From Synechocystis salina LEGE 00031 (GTDB lineage: Bacteria; Cyanobacteriota; Cyanobacteriia; Cyanobacteriales; Microcystaceae), in contig NZ_JADEVV010000030.1 of assembly GCF_015207985.1 (NCBI RefSeq), positions 1 through 51,356 on the forward strand: 51,356 bases of DNA. The letters are read 5' to 3'. The translations under genes were made by a program, and so were the position numbers. Shown one piece after another: positions 26,941 through 36,041 of the stretch. The number at the start of each line of letters is the position of its first letter. The first letter of the stretch is position 1. The notes under the pieces are model-generated. The model searched no databases, was not told where the DNA came from, and saw only the letters and a program-made list of their open reading frames with translations.

Positions 26941-27537
26941 CTATTTGGAGGCGGAAGTTAACTCCCGGGGACGCTCCGGCAAAGTGAGAGCAGTGGCAGT
27001 TTTATCTTCCTGGGATAGTTCGGGAATTAAGTCCCGACGGGCCAAGATAATTGCCCCCACCATAGCCATCAACAACAGAACGGAAACCAACTCAAAGGGC
27101 AGGAGGTAATCACTAAAAAAGTGTTTCCCAATGGTGACCAGGGTGTTTTCCACAAAAGGTCCCGTTTCATTAATCTGCCAAGGAGTAATTAACACCATGG
27201 TGCTCAACAAAGCAAAGATGCCGGTACAGACCAGGGCGGTGGATAAATTTCTCAGCCAACGACCGGGAATTTTGGAAAAATCTTCCCGTTTATTGACCAA
27301 CATAATGGCGAAAAGAATAAGTACGCTGACCGCTCCCACATACACTAGGACTTGGGCCGCCGCCACAAAATCCGCATTGAGTAGGATATAAATACCGGAA
27401 ATACTGAGGAAGACTCCCCCCAACAGGAAGGCGGAATAAACAATGTTAGAGAGCAGTACGACCCCCAGGGCCGCCCCAATGACTAAAAAAGCCAGGATTA
27501 GGAAGGATATGTACTGAACACCTTCAGCTAAATTCAC
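26941..27537 (-). CDS. ndhG: NDH-1 subunit NdhG (NuoJ-like)
   Basis: A 198-residue hydrophobic subunit of NDH-1 with five predicted helices. AAAQVLVYVGAVSVLILFAIMLVN is the highly conserved NuoJ/NdhG signature and includes the pi-bulge helix that links quinone-site movement to the proton channels. The soluble C-terminus (RDLIPELSQEDKTATALTLPERPREL) is of the length usual for cyanobacteria. Translation starts at GTG (27535-27537), giving MNLAEGVQ. It lies 102 bases after ndhI and is co-transcribed with its neighbours by position. Confidence 0.96.
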   Translation of the reverse strand: MNLAEGVQYISFLILAFLVIGAALGVVLLSNIVYSAFLLGGVFLSISGIYILLNADFVAAAQVLVYVGAVSVLILFAIMLVNKREDFSKIPGRWLRNLSTALVCTGIFALLSTMVLITPWQINETGPFVENTLVTIGKHFFSDYLLPFELVSVLLLMAMVGAIILARRDLIPELSQEDKTATALTLPERPRELTSASK

Positions 27538-27639
27538 AGTGGTTAATCTCCTAGGTACGGATAGTGGAAGGGCAAAATCAGGTCACAACGAGTTTACTTT
27601 AACGGGTAAAGCTAAGGAATGAAGGAATAAAGCACAAAT

Positions 27640-28221
27640 CTATTCCGTTTTCACCAAATCTTCCGGATGTTGTCCGGCCCGTTGACTGCCCTTGGGTAAA
27701 TCGTGGGGTTCTAGCACTCCTTTGGGCAAATAGCCTAGTTCCCGCAGGGGAGTCACCATCGGATCTTCAGTTACTTTATAGGGCAACCTACCCAGGGCGA
27801 CGTTGTCATAGTTCAAATCATGGCGATCGTAGGCCGCCAACTCATATTCCTCAGTCATGGAGAGACAGTTGGTGGGACAGTACTCCACACAGTTGCCGCA
27901 AAAAATACAAACTCCGAAGTCGATGCTGTAATGTTTGAGTTCTTTTTTCTTAACTGCCTTGTTAAATTCCCAATCCACCACTGGTAAGTTAATAGGACAA
28001 ACCCGCACACAAACTTCACAGGAAATACATTTATCAAACTCAAAGTGAATTCTGCCCCGGAACCGTTCCGAAGGAATTAACTTTTCGTAGGGATATTGCA
28101 CTGTGACGGGCCGACGACTCATGTGGTCGAAGGTAACTGCTAACCCCTGACCGATGTACTTAGCCGCCTGCAAACTCTCTTTAGCGTAGTCGCCAACCTG
28201 CTTAAGAATATTGTTGAACAT
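27640..28221 (-). CDS. ndhI: NDH-1 subunit NdhI with two 4Fe-4S clusters
   Basis: A 193-residue peripheral arm subunit that passes electrons towards plastoquinone. Two CxxCxxCxxxCP motifs are visible, [12 protein letters not shown] (about residues 64-75) and [12 protein letters not shown] (about 103-114), each binding a 4Fe-4S cluster. The N-terminal segment ([26 protein letters not shown]) is the membrane-facing amphipathic part typical for the cyanobacterial and chloroplast protein. The C-terminal 25 residues are a variable extension. Lies 129 bases after ndhA. Confidence 0.97.
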   Translation of the reverse strand: MFNNILKQVGDYAKESLQAAKYIGQGLAVTFDHMSRRPVTVQYPYEKLIPSERFRGRIHFEFDKCISCEVCVRVCPINLPVVDWEFNKAVKKKELKHYSIDFGVCIFCGNCVEYCPTNCLSMTEEYELAAYDRHDLNYDNVALGRLPYKVTEDPMVTPLRELGYLPKGVLEPHDLPKGSQRAGQHPEDLVKTE

Positions 28222-28350
28222 AGCTTTCAGAAGGGAAAAAAGGTAGAGGGTGAAAAGTTGAACAAACCTGGAGACGGTGGCGAAAAGTCAGAAGCCGGAA
28301 TCAAGCAAACATCAGCGCTCTCGAAGCTAATCTGCACCGCCCCATTGAAA

Positions 28351-29469
28351 CTAACCACCAAAGGCCATGGGAAAGGTCAACTTCAGTCCAGCGGTAATTA
28401 GAAGGTTTGCTAGGGCAACGGGCAGTAAAAACTTCCAACCTAGGTTTAATAACTGGTCAATCCGCACCCTGGGCACAGTCCAGCGTAGTAGGATGGCAAT
28501 GAAAATCAGAAAATAGGACTTCAGTACCGTCATAGTGATGCCCAGGGCCGCCATTAGCACCTGTAACCAAGAGGTGGTAGGAGCAACCCCCAGCCAATTA
28601 GCCACATTTTCCAAGGGAATGGGGAAGTCCCAACCGCCCAGATAAAGTACCGAAAATACCAGGGCAGAAAGTACAAGGTTGACGTAGGAACCAAGGTAGA
28701 ACAGGGCGAATTTCATCCCCGCATATTCGGTCTGATAACCCGCCACCAACTCCTCTTCAGCTTCCGGTAGGTCAAAGGGTAGACGTTCACATTCTGCCAG
28801 GGCCGCAATCCAAAAAATTAGAAAGCCCACCGGCTGACGCCAAATGTTCCAACCTAAAATGCCGTAGCCAGACTGTTGGTCAACAATGTCGATGGTGCTG
28901 AGGCTATTGGACATCATCACGATCGCCAACACCGCTAGGGAGAGGGGAATTTCGTAGCTAATGGACTGTGCCGCTGCCCTTAGCCCCCCCAGCAGGGAGT
29001 ACTTATTGTTGGAAGCGTAACCAGACATCAACAGCCCAATGGGCGCAATACTGGAAAGGGCAATCCAGAGAAAAATACCAACGTTAATGTCGGTGATGAC
29101 CAGGTTCTGGCCGAAGGGCACAATGAGGTAGGAAAGAAAAACCGGCAGTACCACCAGCACGGGGCCAATGGTAAATAACCAAGGGTCTGCCTTGGCCGGC
29201 ACCACATCCTCTTTGAACACCAGTTTGATGCCATCGGCCACAGGTTGTAACACTCCCAAGGGACCGGCGAATTCTGGCCCAATCCTTTGCTGAGCGGCGG
29301 CGGAAATTTTTCTTTCTAGCCATACCACCACCAACACCCCCACGGTGGCTCCGATGATCATCAAAATCGAGGGGAGGGGAATCCAAAACAGCTTCGCTAA
29401 TCCTGGGGGTAGGCCGAAACCTTGCAGTGACTGAAGAAAACTATTCTGAAGATCAATGCCTGAAGTCAT
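28351..29469 (-). CDS. ndhA: NDH-1 subunit NdhA (NuoH-like)
   Basis: A 372-residue integral membrane subunit forming the quinone chamber floor of NDH-1, with eight helices. [37 protein letters not shown] is the conserved first loop; the acidic loop [38 protein letters not shown] is the most strongly conserved part of the family and lines the quinone channel. [28 protein letters not shown] is the last conserved segment. Start ATG 29467-29469. It is the first gene of the cluster, so its promoter must be in 29470-29600. Confidence 0.97.
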   Translation of the reverse strand: MTSGIDLQNSFLQSLQGFGLPPGLAKLFWIPLPSILMIIGATVGVLVVVWLERKISAAAQQRIGPEFAGPLGVLQPVADGIKLVFKEDVVPAKADPWLFTIGPVLVVLPVFLSYLIVPFGQNLVITDINVGIFLWIALSSIAPIGLLMSGYASNNKYSLLGGLRAAAQSISYEIPLSLAVLAIVMMSNSLSTIDIVDQQSGYGILGWNIWRQPVGFLIFWIAALAECERLPFDLPEAEEELVAGYQTEYAGMKFALFYLGSYVNLVLSALVFSVLYLGGWDFPIPLENVANWLGVAPTTSWLQVLMAALGITMTVLKSYFLIFIAILLRWTVPRVRIDQLLNLGWKFLLPVALANLLITAGLKLTFPMAFGG

Positions 29470-29849
29470 GGTGCCGTCCGCTGGGAGGGTTGAAATGATT
29501 AACTGAGTCTCAGCTCAGCAAGCTTGCCGATTATTGTAATGAAATTTACCTGCTTAGTATAGTCCCAATAGTTTTGATGGTTATGATTAGGATTCTTGAA
29601 GTGTGTTGCTTGCTTGGGGGTGATGGTGTCCTCGTTCTCCAGGATCCCTAGGGAGTTTTCCTCCACCCTTGGTAGTTATTCCATGACCAGTTTTGTCCCT
29701 GTCTTCGTGGGTCACCGGGGTAGAATCAATGTTGATATCTCCATTTCAGACCATGATTTGACGAAAAACTACAGCTATCCCGGAGGGCCGGTTTTTCAAG
29801 ACCGATTCTTTCGATCAATGGACTGATCAAAATTTGCTTTTGCCGGCCT
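29470..29849. other. Intergenic region between ndhA and pyrD (380 bases)
   Basis: A divergent promoter region. TATAGT-like sequence near 29557 may be part of the ndhA or pyrD promoter. GGTTTTTC/GACC near 29789 forms a weak stem near the pyrD start. A reading frame at 29596-29826 has no protein features. No tRNA or known RNA was recognised. Confidence 0.4.
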
Positions 29850-30974
29850 ATGTTGCGTTTTGCCCGTTCTCTCTATCCCCTGATTTTATCTGTCACCAAA
29901 AATGATCCGGAAAGGGGCCATCAACGCCTTATCCAAACTTTAAAAAAGGTGGATGCCATGCACCGCCATGGCTTTGCTGTGGCCATGGAGCAACTAGAAC
30001 GAACTTTTACCCATTCAGACCTTCGTTTACAACAAAGCTGTTGGGGCTTAAATTTTCCCAACGTACTCGGTCTCTCCGCCGGCTGTGATAAGGAGGGAGA
30101 GGCGGCCGCTGTCTGGCCTGCATTGGGTTTTGGTTTTGCAGAATTGGGAGCTGTGACCAAACATGCCCAACCGGGCAATGACCGTCCTCGTCTATTTCGT
30201 TTACCCCAAGACCAAGCAGTGCTGAATCGTTTGGGGGCCAATAATGAAGGGGCTGTGGCCATGGCGGCGAAGTTAAAACGCACCTGGGAGTATTATCCCC
30301 GCACCATTCCCATCGGCATTAATCTCTGTAAATCGAAAATTACTCCCCTCGACCAAGCGGTGGAGGATTACGTTTTCAGCTTTCAAACTTTAGCCCCGGT
30401 AGCGGATTATTTTGTGGTCAATGTCAGTTCTCCCAACACCCCTGGGTTGCGCAGCTTGCAGGAGTCTGACGAGTTGCCCCGCATTTTTGCTGGCTTGCAA
30501 TCAGCAAATCATTGGCAAAAGCCGATTTTGGTAAAAATTTCCCCGGATCTCTCCTGGGAGGCGATCGCCGTCATCATTGATTTAGTCAAAGAACATAACT
30601 TAGCGGGCATCGTGGCCACCAATACCAGCACCCGGCGATCGGGGTTAAAGACAAAAATTTTGCCCCAAACCGGCCAACCCATAGAAGAGGAAGCCGGAGG
30701 ACTGAGTGGTCAACCAATCCGAGACCGGGCCACAGAGGTAATTCGCTATATTTATCAACAAACTGGCGGCACCATTCCCATCATTGGCGTGGGGGGCATT
30801 TTCACCGCTGAGGATGCCTGGGAAAAAATTCAAGCAGGGGCAAGTTTGTTACAGCTTTATACGGGCTGGATTTATGGGGGTCCCTGGGTAGTCCCGGATA
30901 TCTTGCAGGGCTTGGGGGAAAAGTTAGCGGCAGAGGGTTTTTCCCATATCAGCCAAGTAGTGGGATCAGAATAG
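29850..30974 (+). CDS. pyrD: Dihydroorotate dehydrogenase (quinone), class 2
   Basis: A 374-residue flavoenzyme that oxidises dihydroorotate to orotate in pyrimidine synthesis and delivers electrons to quinone. The class 2 features are the N-terminal membrane-associating helix (about residues 1-40), then [75 protein letters not shown] carries the catalytic serine of the class. The FMN-binding C-terminus reads [40 protein letters not shown] 29850 is chosen as it begins the membrane helix. Complete and of ordinary length. Confidence 0.96.
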   Translation: MLRFARSLYPLILSVTKNDPERGHQRLIQTLKKVDAMHRHGFAVAMEQLERTFTHSDLRLQQSCWGLNFPNVLGLSAGCDKEGEAAAVWPALGFGFAELGAVTKHAQPGNDRPRLFRLPQDQAVLNRLGANNEGAVAMAAKLKRTWEYYPRTIPIGINLCKSKITPLDQAVEDYVFSFQTLAPVADYFVVNVSSPNTPGLRSLQESDELPRIFAGLQSANHWQKPILVKISPDLSWEAIAVIIDLVKEHNLAGIVATNTSTRRSGLKTKILPQTGQPIEEEAGGLSGQPIRDRATEVIRYIYQQTGGTIPIIGVGGIFTAEDAWEKIQAGASLLQLYTGWIYGGPWVVPDILQGLGEKLAAEGFSHISQVVGSE

Positions 30975-31025
30975 ATATACCTAACCTAGACAGAGATTTT
31001 GTATTGTCGTTAATGTAGACCTTAC

Positions 31026-32522
31026 ATGCGCATCCTCATTGTCAATCCACCCCATCCAGCCATTGGCAGCCGTATTCCGCAGGAGCAACTTCCCCCCCTC
31101 GGACTTTTGTTAGTGGGCGGTTCTTTATTGGATGCTGGCCATGATGTCACTCTGGTTGATGCCGAACTTGGCCCCCTTTCCCATGGTGAGATTGTTGGAA
31201 AAGTTGTTACTCACCAGCCCCAGATTCTCCTGATCGGCCACTCCGGTTCCACCTCAGCTCATCCAATCGTGGTCGAATTGACCCGTCGCTTCCGCAGGGA
31301 ATTACCAAACCTCATCATTGTCTACGGTGGAGTTTTTCCGACCTATCATTTTCACGACATACTCACCCAAGAACCCCAGATTGATGTCATTGTTCGTGGC
31401 GAAGGCGAAGCCACCGTTCCTAAGCTGATAGCTGCCATTGAGAACGGTGATGACCTTGCCAACGTAGAAGGCATTGCTTTCCGCTCCCATGATCAGATTG
31501 TTGAGACCTTACCTGCTCCGATGATTCAAGATTTAGATGCCTATCGAGTTGGTTGGGAACTCGTTGATCTAAAAAAATATAGCTACTACGGTGGCAAGCA
31601 GGCCGTTGTTATGCAGTTTTCCCGAGGGTGCCCGCATCTATGCAATTACTGTGGACAAAGGGGTTTCTGGGCTCGCTGGCGACACCGTGACCCCAAGAAA
31701 TTTGCCAAGGAAATCGCCTGGCTGCATCGAACCCATGGCGTCGAATTGTTCAACTTGGCCGACGAAAATCCAACAGTCAATAAGGCAGTGTGGCGGGAAC
31801 TATGCGAAGCTATCATTGCCGAAAACCTACCGGTCACCATTATCGGTTCGACCCGTGCAGATGATATTGTAAGGGATGCAGATATTCTGTATTTATACCG
31901 CCAGGCAGGGGTAGAGAGATTTTTGTTGGGTATGGAAAATACCGATGAATCCACACTCAAAAAAATTCGAAAAGGAAGTAAGACAAACACCGACCGTGAA
32001 GCTATCCGCCTACTGAGACAACACGGTATTCTTTCCCTTGCTACGTGGGTAACTGATTTTGAAGAGGTCACCGACCGGGACTTCATCCATGCCCTCAGAC
32101 AGTTGCTTTGGTACGATCCAGACCAAATTATGTCGTTGTATGTGACGCCCCATCGCTGGACTGGATATTATCGCATCGCTTCTGAAAGACGGGTCATTCA
32201 ACTTGATCAGAGTAAGTGGGACTATAAGCATCAAGTGTTAGAAACCCGTTATATGCCTCCTTGGCGCATTTTTTTATGGGTGAAGTTCATTGAAATTATT
32301 TTGCAAACCCGTCCTGTAGCGTTATGGCGGTCCTTTTTCCAGCCCAACCGAGCTTCACGCCACGGCATGAATTGGTTCACGCGTATGGGGCGACGCGTCT
32401 TAGCCCATGAGTTGTGGAACTTCTTCTTCGGCGACTTTCGAGTCAGCAACGGGCCAACATTGGAACAATTCTGGGGTGCCCCCCAGGATCACCAAGAAAT
32501 TCCCCTCCGCATATCTCGTTAG
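31026..32522 (+). CDS. B12-binding-domain radical SAM enzyme (BchE-like)
   Basis: A 498-residue protein with an N-terminal cobalamin-binding-type domain (MRILIVNPPHPAIGSRIPQEQLPPLGLLLVGGSLLDAGHDVTLVDAE; about residues 1-145) and a radical SAM domain from about 185. The cluster motif is CPHLCNYC (CxxxCxxC). The N-terminal domain lacks an obvious DxHxxG cobalamin motif; HSGSTSAHP occupies the region instead, as in related proteins. Some family members are annotated as anaerobic Mg-protoporphyrin monomethyl ester cyclase (BchE), hopanoid or phosphonate modifiers. The C-terminal 120 residues are basic and aromatic. The substrate is unknown; the chlorophyll role is a loose analogy only. Confidence 0.8.
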   Translation: MRILIVNPPHPAIGSRIPQEQLPPLGLLLVGGSLLDAGHDVTLVDAELGPLSHGEIVGKVVTHQPQILLIGHSGSTSAHPIVVELTRRFRRELPNLIIVYGGVFPTYHFHDILTQEPQIDVIVRGEGEATVPKLIAAIENGDDLANVEGIAFRSHDQIVETLPAPMIQDLDAYRVGWELVDLKKYSYYGGKQAVVMQFSRGCPHLCNYCGQRGFWARWRHRDPKKFAKEIAWLHRTHGVELFNLADENPTVNKAVWRELCEAIIAENLPVTIIGSTRADDIVRDADILYLYRQAGVERFLLGMENTDESTLKKIRKGSKTNTDREAIRLLRQHGILSLATWVTDFEEVTDRDFIHALRQLLWYDPDQIMSLYVTPHRWTGYYRIASERRVIQLDQSKWDYKHQVLETRYMPPWRIFLWVKFIEIILQTRPVALWRSFFQPNRASRHGMNWFTRMGRRVLAHELWNFFFGDFRVSNGPTLEQFWGAPQDHQEIPLRISR

Positions 32523-32876
32523 GGGGGCTGAGTTTGTGTCAAGCCTAGGCAGATTTAGGATACGACAAACAGTACTAAGAGCAATTATCTTCCAAGGTCG
32601 AGAGAGGGTGTTGCTATGAATTTTGCTCTGGTTTTTTTTCCTGAATTAACCCGTAGCCAATCTTCGCAAAACTGTAACTCCATCCGAATAAATTCACTTT
32701 TAGGCGATTAGGCGATCGCCATTAAACCCTTAGTCATTGATTGGTTGGTCTAACTTTTGTTGGCCAGCGTCTGAGCTTGGCATCGTTTCAAAACGGAGTG
32801 ACCTATCCATTTCTACATAAAGCACATCGTTAATCCTGTCTTTTGCCGCTGATGGCAATAAAATGAAGCGGTGGGG
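32523..32876. other. Intergenic region downstream of rcp1 and the radical SAM gene
   Basis: A convergent 354-base region. On the minus strand the rcp1 stop (32877-32879) is followed in the same frame by 48 further open codons up to a TAA at 32730-32732, containing PHRFILLPSAAKDRINDV and a later MDRSLRFETMPSSDAGQQ. I recognise no family in it. A HIP1 octamer occurs near 32714. No clear terminator for rcp1 was found. Elsewhere I see no gene. Confidence 0.4.
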
Positions 32877-33320
32877 TCAACTGGCTGGTAAGGTAACCGT
32901 TTCCAGCCAAAAGGACTCAATACCTTGCACCATCTTAAATAAATCCTTCAAATTGCGGGATTTGGTGAGATAACAATTGACATGAAGTTCATAACTGGCG
33001 ATTACATCATCCTCATTGTGGGAAGTGGTTAACACCACCACGGGGATTCTTTTCAGGGCCGGGTCTTGCTTAATTTCCGCCAACACTTCCCGGCCATCCT
33101 TTTTAGGAAGGTTTAAATCCAACAAAATTAGGTTGGGACGGGGGGAGTTTTCGTATTCCCCCTCTTGTCGTAAAAAGGCCATGGCCGCTAAACCATCCCG
33201 GAGAATGATTAGTTCGTGGTCAATAGTGCTGGTTTTCAAGACTTCCTGCACAAGGCGACTGTCGGCTTTGCTGTCTTCCACCAGCAGAATGACCTTGGGG
33301 GGATTAGATTCATCGGACAT
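32877..33320 (-). CDS. rcp1: Response regulator Rcp1 of phytochrome Cph1
   Basis: A 147-residue single-domain receiver protein (CheY-like) that accepts phosphate from Cph1 in response to red/far-red light. Asp68 in NLILLDLNLPKKDGREVL is the phosphoacceptor; acidic residues ILLVEDSKAD near the N-terminus bind Mg, VVVLTTSHNEDD has the conserved Thr and the C-terminal CYLTKSRN the conserved Lys. No output domain is present, so it acts by protein contact. It lies 19 bases downstream of cph1 on the same strand and is clearly the partner. Identification is firm. Confidence 0.97.
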   Translation of the reverse strand: MSDESNPPKVILLVEDSKADSRLVQEVLKTSTIDHELIILRDGLAAMAFLRQEGEYENSPRPNLILLDLNLPKKDGREVLAEIKQDPALKRIPVVVLTTSHNEDDVIASYELHVNCYLTKSRNLKDLFKMVQGIESFWLETVTLPAS

Positions 33321-33339
33321 GGTTCAATACCTTACCTTC

Positions 33340-35586
33340 TTAGTTACCAATGGGGATGGAGAAGTAGAATGTGGAGCCCTCCCCTGGGTTAGACTCTACC
33401 CAAATTTGCCCTTGATGACCCTCGATAATTTTTTTGCAAATAGCTAGACCCATGCCGGTGCCTTTATACTCGTCCCTGGTGTGGAGTCGTTGGAAAATAA
33501 CAAAAATGCGCTCGAAGAATTGGGGGTCAATGCCAATACCATTATCTTGCACCGCAAATACCCAGGCATCCTCCCGGCGATCGCCCCAGATTTTAATTTT
33601 GGCTGACTTGTCCCCGGCAAACTTGATCCCATTAGCGATCAGGTTCTGGAACACTTGCATGAGCTGGATTTGATCTGCCATTACTGCCGGCATGGAACCA
33701 ACTTCAATTTCCGCCCCGCTTTCTTCAATCCGTTGCTTCAGGTTAGCCAGGGCTTTATCCACCACTTCCTGCACATCGGTGAAAGTGAGCTGGGCATACT
33801 GGGTATCCACCTTGGCATAGGTCAAAATATCGTCAATCAGAGTCTGCATCAGGGAAACCCCCGTCACGGCAAAGTCAATGAAGTCCTTAGCGTCTTCGTC
33901 CAGAGCTTCGCTGTAGCGCATTTCTAGCAGTTGTACATAGTTGCTGACTTGGTTGAGAGGTTCCTGCAAATCATGGGAAGCAATGTAGGCAAATTTCTTG
34001 AGGTCAGCGTTGGACCGTTCCAAGTTGCGGGCTAACTGAGCCAACTCTTCCGCCTGACGCAAAATCAAGTTGACGATCGCCTTTTTCAGGGCCAGGGCAC
34101 TCTGAATTTCCACCGATTGCCAAGGTAGGGATTGCAGTCGGACAATTTCTTTCCAGAGGTCAAAGGACTGCCGGGGATGGAGTTCAATTTTACCGTCTTC
34201 CTGGGTGGCTTCGTAGGCATGGTGAGGATCTCCCCCCCAGTTAACCGTTTGCAACACTTCGGGGCGGAACCAGAGCAAAAAGTTATGGCGGGCAATGGGA
34301 ATGGCCAATAAACCGCTGGCTACGGATTTAAAGTTAACGGCATCGGGGTAAATTTGTGACAGTGAAGAAGTGAAAAACACGTCCTGGACTTCCCGATTTT
34401 CCAGCCATTGCAGTAGATATCGCACCGCTTTTTCGTCTGGGGTTTCCCCAACCAAAATTAATTTTTCCCCAAAACAAATGGCCGCTCCCTGGGAACCAGT
34501 TAGCCCCAACAGGCGATCGGGATGATTGGTTAACCCTTCGACGAAATCCCCCGCCGTGGTCATTTTGTCCAATAAAACCGCTTCATGCTCCGCTAATTGC
34601 ACCCGGTAATCGAAGGTTTCCGTATCTTCCTGGGCGGAAATGTTACTAAACACTACCCGACCAAAAAATTCGCAGGCTTTACGCAGTTCAAAGGGAATTA
34701 CTTTGGGCGTTTGATGGTGGCAGGCAATGAGACCCCAGAGATTGCCATCCTTAATGAGGGAAATGGTCAAAGAAGCCCCCACCCCCATATTTTTCAGATA
34801 GGTGAGGTGACAATGGTAGGCACTGCGGAGAATGGATTCTGTCAAATCCACCGCTCGGTTGGTGCTGGGATTAACGGCGGGGGTGAGGGGCACTGCCACA
34901 CCATAAACGTCAGGAATAACTCGGATGGGGTTATGGATAAATAGCCGACGGGCGGGCTGGGGAATGTCTGATTCAGGATAATGCAAGCCCAAGTAGGGCT
35001 CCATATCATCCCGTTTATCTTCGGCAATGACATCACCGTGGTTATTTTCATCAAAGCGGTATAGCATCACCCGATCAAAGCCGGTCATACGTCGTACTTC
35101 TTGGACGATGACATCGTAGAAATCCCGCAGATTAGCTTGTTGGCGCAACCGATTTAAGGCGGCATTGGCCATGTGGTAAAAACCAAGGAAAGGCAGATTG
35201 TCGGAAGTGTAGGCTGGTTCTAGTTCACACACCAATAGGCCGTCGCTATTGCGGTGAAAAACCCCATCGAAAATGACAAAGTCGTCCCCCATTACCCGCG
35301 CCCACAGTTTACTGGGGTTGAGGCTGCTGATTTGTCCTGCCGTTAGGCGACTCTGGATGGGCTCAATCTGAAAGCTATCAAATACTTCCCCTAGGCCTTT
35401 GCCCAACAGTTCCTCTGGCGATCGCCCCAAAATACCGGTGCAGTTGGCACTGATTTGGCTGATGATCAGATCCGGTTCCTGCAAGACCACCACTAAACCG
35501 TGGGGCTGAATTAGGTGGGCGGTGTGGATGGCGAGGGTTTCTAGCTGACGGAGGGACTGGTCGCTGAGTTGTAGGGTAGTGGCCAT
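33340..35586 (-). CDS. cph1: Phytochrome Cph1 histidine kinase
   Basis: A 748-residue light-sensing histidine kinase, the length of the Synechocystis protein. PAS (about 20-125), GAF (about 145-320), PHY (about 330-510) and HisKA/HATPase (about 515-748) domains occur in order. Landmark residues agree with the known structure: Asp207-Ile-Pro near the bilin, Cys259 (SAYHCH) for phycocyanobilin attachment, PRQSF at 471-475 in the tongue, and His538 (YIASHDLQEPLNQV) as the phosphorylated histidine. ATP-binding motifs are VFQNLIANGIKFA, DNGIGIDPQFFERIFVIF and GTGMGLAICKKIIEGHQGQIW. All intact. Upstream of rcp1 in one operon. Confidence 0.99.
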   Translation of the reverse strand: MATTLQLSDQSLRQLETLAIHTAHLIQPHGLVVVLQEPDLIISQISANCTGILGRSPEELLGKGLGEVFDSFQIEPIQSRLTAGQISSLNPSKLWARVMGDDFVIFDGVFHRNSDGLLVCELEPAYTSDNLPFLGFYHMANAALNRLRQQANLRDFYDVIVQEVRRMTGFDRVMLYRFDENNHGDVIAEDKRDDMEPYLGLHYPESDIPQPARRLFIHNPIRVIPDVYGVAVPLTPAVNPSTNRAVDLTESILRSAYHCHLTYLKNMGVGASLTISLIKDGNLWGLIACHHQTPKVIPFELRKACEFFGRVVFSNISAQEDTETFDYRVQLAEHEAVLLDKMTTAGDFVEGLTNHPDRLLGLTGSQGAAICFGEKLILVGETPDEKAVRYLLQWLENREVQDVFFTSSLSQIYPDAVNFKSVASGLLAIPIARHNFLLWFRPEVLQTVNWGGDPHHAYEATQEDGKIELHPRQSFDLWKEIVRLQSLPWQSVEIQSALALKKAIVNLILRQAEELAQLARNLERSNADLKKFAYIASHDLQEPLNQVSNYVQLLEMRYSEALDEDAKDFIDFAVTGVSLMQTLIDDILTYAKVDTQYAQLTFTDVQEVVDKALANLKQRIEESGAEIEVGSMPAVMADQIQLMQVFQNLIANGIKFAGDKSAKIKIWGDRREDAWVFAVQDNGIGIDPQFFERIFVIFQRLHTRDEYKGTGMGLAICKKIIEGHQGQIWVESNPGEGSTFYFSIPIGN

Positions 35587-36041
35587 GGGCTTTTCTCTTT
35601 CTATCTATGGGTGGAGGCTGATGCTAATAACGACGGAGGCCGCAACTTTGGGCTTATAAGTAACTTGCAATAATCTTGGACTGACTGATAATTTCATCTC
35701 CGTCACTGGAGTAATAACGACCGAATATTCTGGGTGCTTTTATCCTAACGAAGCTTTTTTATTTCCCAACCGCAACGTTACACAACGAAACCGTTTCGCA
35801 ATTTTTCTTAATGATTAGCGAGATAATTCACCGGTTCGAACTGGCCCTTGGCGATCGCCATTTTGACTAAATCTGAGCTTTGATTGTTTAATTGTCTATA
35901 ACTGTCAATCCAGCAATTGGCTGCCCCTAACCCCTAAAATCCCTAACCTTTCCTTTTGGTTACTTTGGATGGGTGTTCGTCGAATAAACTGTCCGAAGTA
36001 AATCCATCTTTGCAGGCGGGCTTTGCCCCCTAGAATTTTCG
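35587..36041. promoter_or_regulatory. Divergent promoter region between cph1 and proA-like gene (455 bases)
   Basis: The only marked structure is a perfect inverted repeat, CGAAAC (35786-35791) and GTTTCG (35793-35798), about 200 bases upstream of the cph1 ATG and followed by AATTTTT. It may be an operator or a short hairpin. A HIP1 octamer lies near 35852. The sequence CCGGTTCGAACTGG near 35831 resembles a tRNA T arm, but no other tRNA arm is present. Nothing else coding was seen. Confidence 0.45.

Noticed and set aside
29596-29826. 76-codon frame upstream of pyrD, and a transposase-like reading on the other strand (DSTPVTHEDRDKTGHGITTK)
   Set aside because: No family signature held on closer reading; the minus-strand frame has stops and no catalytic pattern.
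35825-35850. Possible tRNA T arm (CCGGTTCGAACTGG)
   Set aside because: No D arm, anticodon arm or acceptor stem can be built around it.
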